The notes under the pieces were generated by a model. That model did no database searches, was not told where the DNA came from, and was given only the letters and a program-made list of their open reading frames with translations. Positions 62,236-64,000 of a stretch of 64,000 nucleotides of DNA are shown in pieces (the first letter of the stretch is position 1; every line of letters starts with the position of its first letter). The stretch is from contig JAILAA010000006.1 of NCBI GenBank assembly GCA_024681875.1, positions 1 through 64,000 of the forward strand, read 5' to 3'. Origin of the DNA: Prevotella sp. GTDB taxonomy: Bacteria > Bacteroidota > Bacteroidia > Bacteroidales > Bacteroidaceae. The position numbers were made by a program, and so were the translations under genes.

Positions 62236-63957
62236 TCAAGCCTCTGACGGCTTAATATCCTCAATTTGAAGCTGTACCTCACTACGCTTGTAGATATTCT
62301 CCTCAATTGTGTAGATGATGTCGAAGGAGCGCTTTGACTTGATATAGCGGGCTGCAGCACTCTGTCCGAAAGCTATACCATTCATCACATTGCTGGAGCG
62401 GGAATCGACAAGTTCGAGCTTGATGTGTTCCTGCTGACGTCCCACAACCTTAGAAGTGCCATAGTCGTAGACGTGGCGCGTACAGAACAGCGGTTTGGGA
62501 TTGTCAGGGCCATGTGGCGCCAGCTTCTTCAAGTCGTTGTGCAGTTTCTTTGTTATGTCTTTAAAGTCCAACTCTGCTTCAATCTCCATGGCGGCTTCCG
62601 TCTGCTCCGGCATGATGTGGCTGTTGACGTAGTCTTGGAATCGGCGGCGGAAATCGGGTATGTTTTCCGTCTTCAGCGTCAGGCCTACAGCATAGGTATG
62701 TCCGCCGAAGTTCTCCAACAGGTCACGGCAGCTTTTGATGGCACTATATATGTCATATCCGGCCACAGAGCGTGCCGAGCCCGTTGCGATACCGTCCTGA
62801 CATGAGAGCACGACGGTGGGACGATAATACATTTCCGTAAGGCGAGAGGCAACAATGCCTACAACACCTTTTTTCCAACCGTCGTTGTAGAGTACAATGG
62901 CTGGCTGATGCTCCTGGCTCTCTAAGCGCTCCACAATCTGGTTGGCCTCTTCGCTCATCTGCTTGTCGATGTCCTTGCGCTGCTCGTTATATTCGTTAAT
63001 ATGTATGGCTTCCTGCAAAGCACGCTTGTAGTCACGCTCCACAAGCAGGTCGACAGTCTCGGTGCCGTTCATCACGCGTCCGCTGGCGTTGATGCGGGGA
63101 CCGATTTTGAATACAATGTCACTCATGGTGATGTCGCGCCCGGCTAAGCCACTGATTTCAATAATGGCCTTCAAACCAATGGACGGGCTTTGGTTGAGCT
63201 GTTTCAGGCCGTGGAAGGCAAGGATGCGGTTTTCACCCATGACAGATACCATGTCGGCAGCAATGCTGACAGCGCAGAAGTCGAGTAGGGGAATGAGCTG
63301 CGAGAAGGGTATACCGTTATTCTTTGCAAAAGCCTGCATGAACTTGAAACCTACGCCGCAGCCGCAGAGATCTTTGAAGGGATAGGTTGAGTCGGTGCGT
63401 TTTGGATTAAGAATGGCTACAGCGCATGGCAGTTCGTCATCAGGCACATGGTGATCGCAGATGATGAAGTCGATGCCCATATCCTTGGCTCGACGTATCT
63501 CGTCAATAGCCTTGATGCCGCAGTCAAGCACGATAATGAGCTTCACACCAGCCTCCTGCGCGTGGTCGAGGCCCTTCTGGCTGATGCCATAACCCTCTTC
63601 GTAACGTGAAGGAATGTAATACTCTATGTTGGAGTAGAATTGCTGGAGAAAGCGGTAAACGAGCGCTACGGCTGTACAACCGTCAACGTCATAATCGCCA
63701 TAGACCATGATACGCTCTTTACGACCCATCGCATCGTTAAGGCGATCGACAGCGACATCCATATCGTTCATCAGGAAGGGATCGATAAGTTCGCTCAACA
63801 GAGGTCTCAGAAATCGCTTTGCTGCAGACTCAGTCCGTATGCCACGTTCGATGAGGAGGCTGGCCATAACAGAGCTGGTGCTTAGTTTCTCGGCCAGCTC
63901 CTTAGCCTGCTGTAATCGCTCGGGTGTGGGAGGTTGATAGTTCCATTTAGAATTCAT
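62236..63957 (-). CDS. recJ: Single-stranded-DNA-specific exonuclease
   Basis: RecJ degrades single-stranded DNA 5' to 3' during recombination and repair. The 573-residue protein has the DHH-family motifs MVYGDYDVDGCTA, VLDCGIKA, ICDHHVPDDELP and the DHHA1 pattern GGHTYAVGLTL, with a C-terminal OB domain. The gene is complete and begins 44 bases from the window end. Seven to ten bases separate it from nhaC, so it is the first gene of the operon in view. A partial box, CACTTTTG, lies at 63990-63997. Confidence 0.95.
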   Translation of the reverse strand: MNSKWNYQPPTPERLQQAKELAEKLSTSSVMASLLIERGIRTESAAKRFLRPLLSELIDPFLMNDMDVAVDRLNDAMGRKERIMVYGDYDVDGCTAVALVYRFLQQFYSNIEYYIPSRYEEGYGISQKGLDHAQEAGVKLIIVLDCGIKAIDEIRRAKDMGIDFIICDHHVPDDELPCAVAILNPKRTDSTYPFKDLCGCGVGFKFMQAFAKNNGIPFSQLIPLLDFCAVSIAADMVSVMGENRILAFHGLKQLNQSPSIGLKAIIEISGLAGRDITMSDIVFKIGPRINASGRVMNGTETVDLLVERDYKRALQEAIHINEYNEQRKDIDKQMSEEANQIVERLESQEHQPAIVLYNDGWKKGVVGIVASRLTEMYYRPTVVLSCQDGIATGSARSVAGYDIYSAIKSCRDLLENFGGHTYAVGLTLKTENIPDFRRRFQDYVNSHIMPEQTEAAMEIEAELDFKDITKKLHNDLKKLAPHGPDNPKPLFCTRHVYDYGTSKVVGRQQEHIKLELVDSRSSNVMNGIAFGQSAAARYIKSKRSFDIIYTIEENIYKRSEVQLQIEDIKPSEA

Positions 63958-64000
63958 TATGCTGTTCCTTTTTTATTCTCTTTCTGGGGCAAAAGTGCCT

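Overview
The window is a stretch of Bacteroidales chromosome, most like Prevotella or a close relative. The main evidence is the promoter type: many genes are preceded by TTTG, about 19-20 bases, then TAnnTTTG (often TACCTTTG), with no strong Shine-Dalgarno sequence. Supporting signs are secreted proteins ending in short type IX-secretion-like tails (YDLxGRR / YDVxGR), DUF4494, GH127/GH146 and PL11 enzymes, and a kinase-RapZ fusion. No rRNA, tRNA, CRISPR array or complete mobile element was recognised. A probable IS transposase start runs off the left edge.

Layout. 1-3.8 kb: IS edge, an 800-base gene-poor stretch, a kinase-RapZ fusion and a Tat-exported ferredoxin-type aldo/keto reductase. 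3.9-13.9 kb: TamB, then a probable operon of trpB2, miaA, a lipid-kinase-like protein, a HAD phosphatase, panB and an acyl-ACP thioesterase. 14-20.6 kb: acyl-CoA synthetase with its XRE-cupin regulator, a secreted beta-helix protein, slyD-aroC and a small exported protein. 20.9-30.6 kb: an operon of GH127/146 glycosidase, SGNH esterase, UDP-galactopyranose mutase, a nucleotidyltransferase-aminotransferase fusion and an opine-dehydrogenase-like enzyme, meeting a convergent asnA-licD pair. 30.9-40.7 kb: a plant-polysaccharide block (PL11 lyase with beta-strand repeats, GH3 with PA14, a carbohydrate-binding surface protein and a small partner). 40.8-49.4 kb: lipoprotein, B3/4 protein, ligA, pepT, carB. 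49.5-55.8 kb: a kinase/STAS/anti-sigma operon diverging from yicC-gmk-nadD, then a glycosyltransferase and a flippase. 55.9-64 kb: a pseudokinase, DUF4494 and YggS operon, then uvrD, nhaC and recJ in a minus-strand operon.

Two things stand out. First, fusion enzyme + opine dehydrogenase + LicD looks like a compact pathway that makes a CDP-activated amino-alcohol-like headgroup and attaches it to a surface glycan; the furanose-related genes share the operon. This is the best candidate for an undescribed system. Second, short palindromic or low-complexity elements are scattered through the window and several lie in frame inside housekeeping genes: miaA, uvrD, ligA, aroC and the kinase-RapZ linker. 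The same kinds of tract lie between genes, and two 21-base tandem arrays sit at gene 3' ends.

Start codons were often moved downstream of the longest open frame, because the upstream part overlaps a promoter box or precedes an obvious signal peptide or domain start. All function calls come from reading motifs by eye; none was checked by database search.
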